Assembly: GCA_947561395.2 (NCBI GenBank)
Contig: OX387185.1
Span: 25,611,866-25,675,865, forward strand
Direction of reading: 5' to 3'
Length of the DNA: 64,000 nucleotides
DNA from: Buxus sempervirens
Lineage: Eukaryota > Streptophyta > Magnoliopsida > Buxales > Buxaceae
Below, piece by piece: positions 24,849 to 36,150 of the stretch (position 1 is its first letter; each line of letters starts with the position of its first letter). The position numbers were made by a program, and so were the translations under genes. The notes under the pieces were generated by a model. That model saw only the letters and a list, made by a program, of their open reading frames with translations, had not been told where the DNA came from and did no database searches.

Positions 24849-26810
24849 TGTAATGCCCTAAATCCGGGTGTTGTTTTTTTTTTCTTTTCACGGATTGGGG
24901 CATTACTTGAATGATAACAAAACAATTAAGGACAAGGTATAAAAGATAGAGGATAAATCAGAGTACGCTATCAATCTAAGTCTTAGTTAAAGTATTAATA
25001 GAATAAGAATGTCTCATCTAATAACATTATCCTTAAAATTGAAAGTCTGGTAATAAAGATCATCTACAAGTTTGCAATTCCAACTAATAAAACAAATTCA
25101 TAATACTTCTTTGAATCCAAAACTTAAATCATACATAACAAAGTAGTCTTCTCTTTGACACCAAATAAATCAATCCAACGGTTCTAACCCAGCTGATACG
25201 TTCTCACCAGGAAGATCTGAAAACAAAACCGATAAAACAATGTGAGATAATAAAATCTCAGCAAGTAGCCATGCAAGGAAAATAGTATTTTTATAATCTA
25301 AAGAAAGTATGCTCGGTAAATAAAACAAGGTTCTAAAACCAAGAATACAAAACCAAAGGAGAATCACAATAATACAACCATATCACAATTATAACCATGA
25401 AACCGTTATACAATTCAAGTAATAATATCACTACGTATCCAAATATACCAACATCCATCTCAACCAGAAATCACACAGATAAGTAATAAAAAATCTACAC
25501 AAATATCACTGAAATCCTATTATCAACACACTCTTCCCTCCGAGTACACGGATTTAGGAAATAAAACCATATTGCTAAATGCCACCTAACCGAATTACAA
25601 GTGGACTTTTTTTTATAATTAATGAGAGAAATGATATAAATAGGGTAGAAAAGAACAATACAATCAAAAGGACCCATGAGAAATTGGTCCTCAAAAAATG
25701 CCAGGACTACTCAAAATGCAACCAAATTACAAGTGGACTAGCCGATACCGGTCAGGCAATTCAACAAAAAACAGAAGTACTCAACCGATCCCAGAGCGAA
25801 CTAGCATGCATAGCAAAATACAACCAAATTGTCAATATGCTACCTAACCGAATTACAAAAGGACCAGCCGATACTGGTATGGTTATTCAACACTAAATGG
25901 AAGTACTCAACTGATCTCGGAGTGAGTTAGGATGTAAGGCAAAATCTATAGACCCATCCCAAATCCATGGATAGAAGACAAAAGCAATGAGTAGTATCCT
26001 TACCCAAAATCCATGGGTTGAAGAAATAGCCGCAAGCATATGCTCACCCCAACCCCTCGGGTGGAAGACTATGTTGCAAGAATATTCCCTTATAAAAGAA
26101 ACTTCTATATTTAATCTATTTTCGTGCTAATTAATTCCCTACTTTTAAATATTACTAAAACGCCGTAAAACTCCTTTTTTTTCCCTCAACTTAAGGCTCC
26201 TAATTAACTATAATTACCAATGTGTCATTTTCTCAATTATTAGGCCATAAATCTCATTATTTATAATCAATTTAGATCTAATTTAATTTCTCGAGTTCAA
26301 TAATCATTTTATCTCTATAATAATTTGGTTAATTTAGGAAAGATCAAAATACCCTTTTTCCTTATATAATTCTCATTCAAATCCTCAATATCAAATCCTA
26401 CTCAAACTATTCTAGTTAATCTAGCCATCCAACCCATAGTGTGAGTTTCGGCCAACGCAAAATATTTCTTCTTTTTTCTTTCCTCTTTAAATAATAATTT
26501 TCAAGCGAATAATAATAACAATACTAATATTAATAATAACACTTGTAATAATAATAATAATCATCATAATTATAAAAATTCTATTAACACCAAATCATAG
26601 ACTTACCTTAAATTGAATTCTACAAAATCCCCGGGTCAACTTACAACTCTTCGGGTTGTTCCGAAACCTCACTATCCATTATAAAATAATAAGATCTAAA
26701 TCCTATTATTATTTCTACTTAGTTATTTAATTTCTATAACCAAAGAATTTTATATTATTTTATTATTAATTCTATTTAATTATTAATTACTAGAAATTTG
26801 GGGTTTTACA
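24849..26810. mobile_element. Large solo LTR, probably Ty3-gypsy (5-bp TSD GATAT)
   Basis: The 1962-bp segment begins TGTAATGCCCTAAATCCGGG and ends TTGGGGTTTTACA. It is flanked by perfect GATAT at 24844-24848 and 26811-26815. There is no coding domain inside. TG...CA ends, near-complementary tips (TGTAA...TTACA) and nearly 2 kb length fit a solo LTR of a gypsy-type element; the superfamily is inferred. It begins 56 bp after the poly-A of LINE copy B. The middle part has diverged tandem repeats (25580-25930) and repeats of ATCCATGG-like words (25950-26060). Confidence 0.85.
25580..25930 (+). repeat. Diverged tandem repeat inside the large solo LTR
   Basis: The phrase CCAAATTACAAGTGGACT or CCGAATTACAAGTGGACT recurs at about 25590 and 25725, and a diverged copy (ACCGAATTACAAAAGGACC) at about 25850. 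Each of the last two is followed by AGCCGATAC(C/T)GGT and GAAGTACTCAAC(C/T)GATC. The spacing is roughly 120-135 bp. Internal tandem repeats of this size are common in U3 regions of large plant LTRs. Confidence 0.6.
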
Positions 26811-27267
26811 GATATGCATGACTTGTTGAAATATTAGTTTGCTTAAATCATGAATTTCTTCAATGCCACTTAACTCTCAACCATTTATTACCTGATTTTA
26901 ATTTTGAAATTTAGTGGATAGTTACTGTTAAAAATTATTTGGCTTTCCTTTTTGACACTTTCACACCATCAGTGAATGATATAATTGGCAGATCCACTGC
27001 TGAGATTTTAGTACTGTTACATTTGTTAATTCGCGGGGTCTAGATTCTGTGAATCAATTCTTCATTGTAACACTGAGCATCCTGTCTTGTTTGGAAAAAA
27101 AAAAAGTATTGGATTGATATATATGCTGTAAGTTGATATTGTCCACCGTAAATTGTTATTTTCCCTTTGGTGACACCACCATTGCTAGTCCTGCATTTCT
27201 TATTTGTCAATTGTATTTTGAAAAGTAATCTTGAGTTTCTTTATTTAACTCTTCCTTCATTGACCAG
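26811..27267 (+). other. Probable intron sequence upstream of first visible PPR exon
   Basis: This is T-rich sequence ending in a good acceptor (TTCATTGACCAG) at 27267. It contains no coding-like segment. The first visible exon begins in mid-protein (AFDWLNYV), so the N-terminal exons must lie further 5', beyond the LTR/LINE insertions or in sequence I could not recognise. Confidence 0.5.
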
Positions 27268-27891
27268 GCATTTGATTGGCTAAATTATGTGGAGGAAAAT
27301 CATCGCATGTATCCCATTCTACCAATGTACAATAGTTTGTTGAATGGATGTGTTCAGATGAAAAGCATGATCCATGCCAATAATTGTCTGGATTTAATGG
27401 AAGGACAATTGATGGGAAAGTCTGAAGTAACTTATTGGGAACTCCTCAAGGTTTGTTTTGCATGGAAGCTAATATCATGTTATTATTGTGGAATCGAAGG
27501 CATGGGCTTAGTGTTTATATTCTCATAAGAACTTCGTTGTTCTTGGAATTAGCATTCTTGTTTTTGTTAAATCCTTGTGGTTTTCCGTTTTACTGCTAAG
27601 TTCTCATCATAGAAACATTATTTTTTCATGGAAGCAGGTTCAGGTACAACTTTCTTTGAAGGGAATCTCATGATCTCGAAATTGCTAGTCTTCTGAATGC
27701 TCCACATGAATTATTTTGTTTATGGTGGATGTTAATAATGAAAAGGTCAACTAATTAACATAAAATGCGTCTTGTAACTAATTCATCTCAATAGATAAAT
27801 GCAAATTATATGGCCACTTTCTGGTCATGCTATGCTGAGACTGCAAAGCATATTCTTCTGTAGGTGTGCATGTTAGAGAGAAAGGAAAAGA

Positions 27892-27922
<31 letters not shown>

Positions 27923-30900
27923 TGTGTGGGTGGTTGGGGTATGGAAGTTGGTAAGAAAGTGGAAATAAGGAGTTGAGTTGAGAATGATGAAAACAGAAAA
28001 AATAACCATGAATGGATTTATTAATCTGCAAGGCACATAAGAGTTTGTTCAGTTTGGTTTTTCTTAAGCAGTGGAATTCAGTCAGACCAATGATAATATC
28101 TTTCTGATTATTCTGGTTCTGATGTATGTGCTCTGCTTGGTAAATGATGAATCCTACCATCTGCATGTGTTAGTATACTCTTTTTTTCTTTTTGTATCAG
28201 TTTGTTTCCTGAAGTGCTCTGTACTATGATTTCCGTACTGTGATAAGAATTTTTCTTTTAATTTGGTATTATGTCATGATTGTCGAATATTTATGGAGCG
28301 GTAGAGCTAAGGAGCTTGTTGCTTTTACTTCAGCTATTTTTCATTTCATAGGGTCAATTGTAACTGTTTTTCTCTTTCAGCTTGCAGTTTGGCAGAAAAA
28401 TCTATCTGCAGTCCATGATATCTGGAAGGAGTGCTCTACATTTTATAGTCCGAGCATTGTATCTCTGCGAAAATTTATTTGGTCCTTTACAAGGTTGAGT
28501 GATCTGGTATCTGCATATGAAACATTGCAACAAATGGTGGCTTTGGCTTTCGGGAGAACTGCCTTCATTAAGCGATTTGCTGAAAGAAAGTTTCCATGTT
28601 CAAGATTAGACATTCCAATACCTACAAACTGTGAGTTTGCCATTATGCGGTTTGGCATAGAGGAAAATGGACGTGGTGTGCCTTGTTCATTAACTGAAGG
28701 GTGCAAGGTTAAAAAGAAAAAGATGATGGAACATATAGCCATATGGGCATTTCCAGTTGGCAAAACCATGAAATATGTGGCATTGATAAAGACGTTAATA
28801 GATCTCTTGTTGAGACAGAGAATGATTGTAGAAATTTACTACTGTTTCCTATGGCTCATGAAGAGAATGCCACTGCTTTGGCCTTGGGAAGTACAGAAGA
28901 CAAGAGGGGTGCATTTGAAATGCTGAAAAGAGATGGTACCATGCCAATCATGAGACTCTTGAGGTGGTCTTTTAATGATGTAATACTTGCATGTGCAAAA
29001 TCTAGAAACTGTGAACTGGCTGAGAAGTTGTTCCTTCAGGTATTTTTTCCTATAAATCCTTCTATGTTTCTTATTATAATTAGGTACTAAAATTTTTAGC
29101 AGGAACTCGGTTTTGCTGCAGAAAAAGGTCTTGTAAAATGGTTGAATATTATAAAGTTCTCATGAAAACTATGCCTTTTCCATAATTTGAAATCAGAATA
29201 AGAAAAGAGGCACAGGTTTAGTTATTATTTGAAATCTCGTCACGGTCCCTTATGTTAGTGAAGGCTAAATTTTATTAACCGCAATTTGCAGCAGCAACAG
29301 AATTTTGCTCTACTCTTTTTCTTACCAAGATTTCTGTAATGTTTACTAAATTGAGAGCCAAATCATGTCTAGATGCGCAATCTTGGGTTGGAGCCATCAA
29401 GCTATACCTATGATGCTGTTATTAGAGCTCTTGTTTCCATAAGAGGCGTCACGGATGGCATGAAAATGGCGAGTTTTATTTGATTGATTGTGTTGCAACT
29501 AAGTTTATCACTCTGTTATTGCTTTCATGATTTATCAGATCAATTCATTTTGCTGGTGTCTTTTTAGGTTAGTTTTATTGAGCATATAATTATCATAATA
29601 CTGTTTCTTTTTAATGTTTTGGCAGCTAAAGATAATGCAAAAGAGGAATCTGAAGCCATATGATGCTACGCTTGCAAACCTTTCAATAGGTTGCAGCAAA
29701 ATGCTTGATCTGGACTTAGCTGAGGCTTTGCTGGATCAAATTGTTGAAAATCCACAAATTCACCCTTACAATGCCTTTCTTGCAGCATGTGATGCAATGG
29801 TATATTTTACATCCTTGAATATTCTGTACCATTTTTTATCTCCTTTTATTGAAATATTGCATTGCGAGAAAATAATGAAGGCCCTTCCCACACAAGACAG
29901 AGTATATTGCTCAAATTCAGTCACCTGAAAAAATTTTACAGCCATTAATAATTAACTAGCAACAGAAGTAAATTTTTCATTATGTAATGTCAACTGTCCT
30001 TTAGTGCTTAATTTGCTTTTTAGCAACCTTTTGTGCACAACATGAAAATATGATTTAAACACAGAGAAGAAGATGTTTATGTGGTAGATAGTGCCCATAA
30101 TAAGTACAGTTATGATACTTATGTTTATTTTCCTTCCAGATGGACTTTGTTTTAGTTTTTAATTTGACTTTTCCTATCTCTTAATGCATGGTTTACAAAC
30201 TGCAATGGATTTTCTGTCCAATTTTTGTTCTATTGAACTATCAATACCATATGTGAATGATGAGGTCTGATGGAGTCATGGAGGATAACTTTTGGATATT
30301 TTCTATGTTTTAGGATCAACCTGAGCGTGCGATTCGGNNNNNNNNNNNNNNNNNNNNNNNNNNNNNNNNNNNNNNNNNNNNNNNNNNNNNNNNNNNNNNN
30401 NNNNNNNNNNNNNNNNNNNNNNNNNNNNNNNNNNNNNNNNNNNNNNNNNNNNNNNNNNNNNNNNNNNNNNNNNNNNNNNNNNNNNNNNNNNNNNNNNNNN
30501 NNNNNNNNNNNNNNNNNNNNNNNNNNNNNNNNNNNNNTTTCCAGCATTGTATTTCTAGGTACACGATCTGTGTACCTCCAAATCATGTTCCCTTAATAGA
30601 CATTAATATACATTTCATGTTACTGATTAAAAAAAAAACAATCTTTATTGTTTATGTTATAGCAACATAGTATTGCTTATGTTATAGTGCTTTATTGTTG
30701 TTTACATGATATTAGATAAGATTGAGGAAATAATCAATCTTAAAGAACAATTTTAGATGGACAGGTCAGACGGTCTGGGGATGGTTCGAATATGTCAGCT
30801 GTTCATTAAATGGACAGGTTATGTTGAGGACTACCCATTAATATGCCTTATCAATCCAACTGTAACCCGCCCAATTGCAACCTTGACTAATTTCTAGTAG

Positions 30901-33900
30901 GAAAAACACTCTTCTTGTATCTCATGTACAGAAATCTTGTTTTTGCCCAAGTGGGTGTAGGCTCTTGGCGCATACTTTTTATTGGGCAGAGAGATGTCAA
31001 ATATTTCCCAAATGTTTCCATTGATGACCTTTCGACAAATCTTCTTCTTCACGAGTCCTCCAAACTGCCCTGGAGTTGTTACTGTTCAGTTATTCCTAAT
31101 TTATCCTTCAGTCTTCCCTGGAGAACCATGCTGCTGGTGGAAGATTGAAGGGAAAGAAGTGAAAAGGAAAACATTATATAATTTTAACTAAAACAGAAGA
31201 AGGGAGAGTTCATATATCTTCTAGTATCTGCTCAGGAGAATTTTTCTTTTGAAACTTGATGCCCTCAAGTATGAGATTGATTTGTTATTTTCTGTCAATA
31301 TTTATTTCTTCAGCACATGCTGGTTTTGCCAACTATTATAGGGATCTCAAGAATTAATCCTTTAATTGATTATGTTTCAGCTGAATGCCCTTGGAGCCGA
31401 GGGAATGATAGGAGAGCTTATTCATTATCTAAGCGTAGCAGAAAACTTGTTCTGTCATAAAAACACTTACCCAGGGACATACATCTATAATACAGTACTG
31501 CATTCACTGGTTGAGTCTAGGGAAGTAAGTTCTTCCGTTCATGTTCTAAAACCATCTTGTTCATTTTTGCTATTTGCTGACTTTCTTGACATGTATGGGT
31601 TTTTCTATCATTTAACTTTGTGAGATCACATGAAGTGCAGAATCAAACGGCAATGGAAGTGTTCAAGTATATGAACTTGTTTGGTTTACAACCAGATGCT
31701 TCAACATACAATATTATGATTGACTGCTGCAGTATTACAAGATGTTTCAAGTCTGCTTGTGTACTGGTTGCTATAATGCTGCGTGATGGTTTCCATCCTC
31801 AGATATGCACTTACACTTCTCTATTGAAGGTATTACTAAATCTTCTTAGTTTTGTACAGATTCTGTGTGCATTCAACTAAACTGGTGTATCTTGTGAAAA
31901 TATTTTGAAAAGTATTCATACTTGTTCTTAATAAAGTTTTATCTCCTTAATCTTTCTTTTGAGTTCATAAGATTTAAGAATTCTTGATTTTCACACCGGT
32001 TACTTAGCTAAACTAAATAATAGACGGTTACTACATATATTTATGTGTGTGTGCGTGCATGCATGCATGCATGCATATATATATATGTATGTATGTATGT
32101 ATGTTGTATCAAGGTTGTTAAAACATCTAGGCAAAAATACACGATCGCCTTGCCTATAGCCTAGGAAATTAGGCAGTCGCTTAGGTTATAAGTCATGGAG
32201 CTATAATCTTACGTGACTTAGTACTATATAAAAAGTTGAAAAACTAATATATGCATTATTTTTGAAAAATGACCAGTATGATATATTTGCTACCAAGATA
32301 GCCTGATGTGAGGGTTAGCAACATAAGAAGCCTAAAAGTGTTATGAGTTCTAATTAGAAAATGCGATATTTATTATCTCAATAACAAAAATAATGAGAGT
32401 TGATATTGAGAAAAAGCAGTTAAGAGATTCAGATATTTCTAAAAAGGAAAATTAATGAGAGGGAGGGAGGGAGGGAGGGAGGGAGGTATTCATTTAACAA
32501 AATCTATGGTGGATAGCGATTAACATTCGGACCATGATTAGAGAGAGAAAGGGCCTTATTGATTGGTCACCTGCTCATTTCTATTTTAGCAGATTGTTAT
32601 ACACACAAAATATGGTTAAGTTAGTTATTGTTTATTTGAATTGAGTTACAATTATGTAATTAAGGAATAATTTCTTATTAATAGCTTAATTTGTTATTAC
32701 TTTATATCATAAGTTATTTTAATAGAACAAAAAATTTTGAAGTCTATATAATTAATTATCTAAAGTGTGTTTTGGCCCACAATTATGACTTGGTGAGAAA
32801 AAGGACTAATCACTTAGGCCAGCCGTCTAGGCACCTAGGTGAATGCTTTTAACAACATTGTATGATTTGGTATATCAGAGTTGGTGGAAATATCTATCGA
32901 AACACCATGAGACAATAGGATATATATTATTAATCAATCCAGAACTGTATCAGTTGCTCACCTGCAGGTCTAGATAAGTGTTTAATAACCTGTACTGGAA
33001 TTGAAAAGCACCCACTGGTTGACGCGGGAGTTAAATTCCTCAGTGGGTCATATAATACTTCACTTGGAATTGTATTGAGACCTAGAAAATTCAATCTGTG
33101 AATATCTTTACCTGGATGGTTTAGCTAACCCATCTGGTTCACTAACAATGTGAATGTGGGAGGCAGATGGCAGGAGGCTTTTGTGGGAGTTAAAAAGATC
33201 AAGAGAGAAGAGAGTTCTTTGGTGGTAGCATAGGCTGAAAAGAGAAAAAAAAAAAAAAAATAGGGAAGGGCATAAAAGAATTTGGATCCCTTTGTACTTT
33301 TGTTTTATAAAATTTCTCATCAGCAAATATGCAGATTAATTTTTAGCTGTTGCATTTTTTTTAAAAGATAGTATGTTGTTTAAATTTTACAAATTGTGTA
33401 AGTTTCTGACATTTTGTACTTCCAGTGACATCTTATGCCTGATATTATCTTCCTAACCTGGCTTTGATCATACAGTCAAACTTACCAGACTGACCTATTC
33501 TGACTGGTAGTAGTCTCCCAAAGCAAGATGTAGTAAAACACACCATGCCACTGTATGTGGAACCGAGTTTTAGATGAAAAAGTTGTGCAAATTATTGCTT
33601 AGCTCATTTCTGCATGCATTTATTTTATTGGGCATTTGGCCTTTTGAAGTAAGTTTCCCTTGATTTCTGTATTGGCAACAGCATTAGTGGAGTATCGCTT
33701 TGCTGTATATATCAATCTGCTAATTCCTGGGTTCAAATATGTGCTCAGATTCTGGTAGCAAATGAAGATTTTAATGAAGCTTTGAATATTCTGGATCTAG
33801 CAAGCTCAGAAGGAATTCAGCCTGATACACAATTATTTAACACCATTCTTCAAGAAGCCTCTTACAAGGTAATCTACTCAGAATAATCTTAAAATGTGAA

Positions 33901-34623
33901 AATAATCAAGTACCCTTGGAAGAAACCATTAATACAGCTAAATGAGCACTTGTTTGTAATTACATCATAAATTCGGGGAAGTATTGTCATCTCTAATTAC
34001 ACTCAAGCTGTTTCATATTTGAAAGTCATATAACCAAAATCAAGATCTTCTTAGACGATGCCTGTTCAAGGGTGGGCTACGATATCTGCAAATGCCTATA
34101 CATTGCTTGGCCCTTTCGTAAACTTGTATTGTAGCCTTGACTACTGAAGATTGTTTTTGATTTAACCCCTTTTTCTTCAACTAACTCCACCATTACTTAT
34201 TCTAATTTATGATTGCTGTAGGGACAAATTGACATAATTGAATTTATTGTTGAGCGGATGCACCAAGAGAAAATCCAGCCAGATCCTTCTACCTGCCGCT
34301 ATGTGTTCTATGCTTATGTCAACAGTGGTTTTACTGAAACAGCCATGGAAGCATTGCTGGTCTTGAGCATGCGAATGATCTCTGAGGAACAAAACTTTCT
34401 TCAAGAAAAGAGGTCAGAGTTTGAGGAAGCTTACATTTTTGCTGAAGATCTGCAAGCTGAGTCACGGATAATTGACCTTTTCGAAGATTCAGAGGTGAAT
34501 CTTGCAGCTGCTTTGTTGAATCTAAGATGGTGTGCAATAGTGGGACTCTCTCTTTCATGGTTACCAAATCAAAGTTCATGGGCTACAAGACTTTCCGCCA
34601 AGTACAGTGCAAGAACTATCTGA
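27268..34623 (+). CDS. Pentatricopeptide repeat (PPR) protein, At1g76280-like; 5' incomplete, multi-exon
   Basis: Nine exon pieces with canonical borders, all in phase 0: 27268-27450, 28381-29039, 29373-29468, 29626-29799, 30314-30337 (then N gap), 31381-31524, 31641-31829, 33749-33868, 34222-34623 (stop TGA). They encode AFDWLNYVEENH at the start, PPR motifs such as LKPYDATLANLSIGCS, LQPDASTYNIMIDCC, IQPDTQLFNTILQEAS and IQPDPSTCRYVFYAYV, and an acidic C-terminus with a LNLRWCAIVG motif. PPR proteins bind organelle RNA through helical repeats; this architecture resembles the Arabidopsis At1g76280 product, recalled from memory. Exon 28381-29039 is 659 nt and shifts frame between about 28680 and 28743, consistent with a 1-nt loss. 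One intron (from 29469) has a GC donor. The N gap removes most of the fifth exon. Whether the locus is functional or decaying cannot be told. Confidence 0.82.
27895..27922 (+). repeat. 28-base G homopolymer in a PPR intron
   Basis: An uninterrupted run of 28 G lies within intron 27451-28380, bordered by GAGGA and TGTGTGGG. Such runs are prone to length errors in sequencing and assembly and could fold as a G-quadruplex. Confidence 0.95.
30338..30537. other. Assembly gap of 200 N within a PPR exon
   Basis: Exactly 200 N follow immediately after GATCAACCTGAGCGTGCGATTCGG, the first 24 nt of a PPR exon. Sequence on the far side belongs to a LINE 3' end. The gap therefore hides the rest of the exon, its donor and the 5' part of the LINE; the true length is unknown. 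Confidence 0.97.
30538..30639 (+). mobile_element. LINE 3' tail with stem-loop and poly-A
   Basis: The segment carries AGGTACAC-GATCT-GTGTACCT (30557-30577), then AATCATGTTC, then TGTTACTGATTAAAAAAAAAA. LINE copy C read on the minus strand has the same order: the same stem core, AATCATGTTTC, and TTTACTGATCAACAAAAAAAA. This is the 3' end of a relative of copy C, inserted on the plus strand in the PPR gene; its upstream part is in the N gap or truncated. Confidence 0.7.
32040..32108 (+). repeat. Mixed microsatellite (TGTG, GCAT, TATA, TATG)
   Basis: In succession the sequence carries TGTGTGTGCG, four GCAT repeats, a TATATATATA run and TGTATGTATGTATG. It lies directly beside the DNA-transposon-like element starting at 32110, in a PPR intron. 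Confidence 0.85.
32110..32860. mobile_element. Non-autonomous DNA transposon-like element with terminal inverted repeats
   Basis: The left end CAAGGTTGTTAAAA (32110-32123) matches the reverse complement of the right end, CAATGTTGTTAAAA, at 13 of 14 positions. Both ends continue into CTAGG-containing words (ATCTAGGC left; GGCACCTAGG right). The interior is AT-rich, has no coding region and includes a GGGA microsatellite (about 32460-32486). Target duplication is unclear: TTGTAT occurs on both sides, but partly overlaps the proposed right terminus. hAT- or Mutator-type MITE are the likely classes. The element lies in the intron between the exons ending at 31829 and starting at 33749. Confidence 0.5.
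32459..32487 (+). repeat. GGGA microsatellite
   Basis: Roughly seven GGGA units in tandem, inside the element at 32110-32860. Confidence 0.85.
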
Positions 34624-35260
34624 TAATTGAAATATCATTTGACTTTTTTTTATCAAATTACCATGAACCCGCGGAAGAGTGACATAAAATGGTTGGATAG
34701 TCGACACATGGCTTCAACTAGAATTATCCTCTTGAATATGGAGTTTTGGGTTCAGGGATTTGCACTTACGCGTACTCTTTTATGGTGCCTGATAATGATG
34801 TCTGAATGTGGGAGCAGATTTTATATTTATAGAAGGACCTGAATCTTCTCCAGTTCCAGCGAGCTTGCAATTAATAAATGACTTTCAGGCATAAAAAGCA
34901 TTCCGGTACGTGGATTAATATTCCAGAGCTGCTGAATTTACTTTTCTTGTCTTCTTTATTTCATTGATACCCAGATGACTAAGGCTTAATCAGATCATTT
35001 ATTCCCTTCCCTTTATTGATTGATAAAGGCTTAATTACCGCCTCACTGATGCCTCGAACCCGTGTCGAGATTAAGTTTTTGTACCAGATGCTAAGTTTCA
35101 CCATGCAAAAATTTTCCTGATTAGCCCATGTTACTAATTGATTAAAATGACTTCAAACTGATAGTTCACGGCTCAGAGCAATGGAAGCTATGTTGTGAAA
35201 GATGGTGTGTCTTAATCCAAATCATGTAAGCAAGCTTCTGCAAGGCTTCATTTGTTTTGA
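34624..35260 (+). other. 3' flank/UTR of the PPR gene, no other gene seen
   Basis: The stretch begins after the PPR stop at 34621-34623. It is AT-rich with no conserved coding segment; the 3' UTR presumably lies in its first few hundred bases. No clear single poly-A signal stands out. Confidence 0.4.
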
Positions 35261-36144
35261 TGTAAAATATTTTACAATGTAAATTGTCTTACACGAATTT
35301 GAGTTTCTATAAATTCTGTATTTTGTTTGATGAAAACATGAAAAATAGATTAAAAGCTCTTTTCATATGTTTGGATAGAAATAATGTAGGATAATGGTTT
35401 AGATATTATGGAAACACATTATAGCATTGATGGTTATTTGGTGGTGGTGGTGGTGGTAATGGTATATAAGTGATAGTTATTGGTGGCAGTGGTGGCCATA
35501 TATAAGTGATGATGGTAACAGTATACCACTAATGATGATAGTGATAATAGTAATAATATGTCATCATAACAATGGTAATGATGGTAGAGTAGTTGATGGT
35601 GATGGCGGTTGGTAGTGGTGATGATGATGGTAATACTTGGTGGTGGTGGTTGGTCATGGTGGTATACCAGTGCTGTGATACTTCGATAGTAGTGGTAGTG
35701 GTGACTGCCGCTCCACCACTATGAGATCATGATCGTAAACCATACTTTTGTACGTTTATTACAACGACAACCACCAGTTCTACTGCTAGCGTCACGGTGA
35801 CCACCACTACCACCACCATCAGAACTATAATCACGACACTCTTGTTGCCACCATAATTTCCATCATCACCACCACCACCCTCTCGCTTGTTGCTGTCTCC
35901 ATTGTCAATGCCTTCACCCCAACCACTTTCATCCTCCTTGCTTGCCCCACCGCTCCACCCCCACTCCCATGAATTTGACTGTAAGCATTATAACTTTCCG
36001 AAGATCTATACTATTTTCTTATGTTATTTCAATCCGTAGACACGAAAGTGTTCCCAATCCATTTTCATGTTTCTAGTAAAGTAAATTATAAATTATGGAA
36101 AAAGAAATTCATGTAAAACAATTTGCATTGTAAAATCTTTTACA
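35261..36144. mobile_element. Foldback/MULE-like element with long TIRs and triplet-repeat arms
   Basis: The left end (TGTAAAATATTTTACAATGT...) aligns with the reverse complement of the right end (TGTAAAAGATTTTACAATGC...) over roughly 90 bp with moderate identity, including matched AAACATGAAAA words. This TGTAAAA(N)TTTTACA style of end is typical of Mutator-like MITEs. Inside, 35430-35710 is rich in GGT/GAT triplets and 35760-35890 in ACC/ATC triplets, so the inner arms are also complementary and the element can fold end to end. No transposase is present. A 9-bp target duplication could not be shown; the right flank is occupied by a Helitron-like insertion 7 bp away. Confidence 0.6.
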
Positions 36145-36150
36145 TTTATA

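Noticed and set aside
27830..28166. Minus-strand proline-rich frames resembling an extensin-like protein
   Set aside because: The proline tract is just the 28-G run read on the other strand; it lies in a PPR intron.
30915..31191. Open frames between the LINE tail and the next PPR exon
   Set aside because: No PPR motif or splice support; most likely intron sequence.
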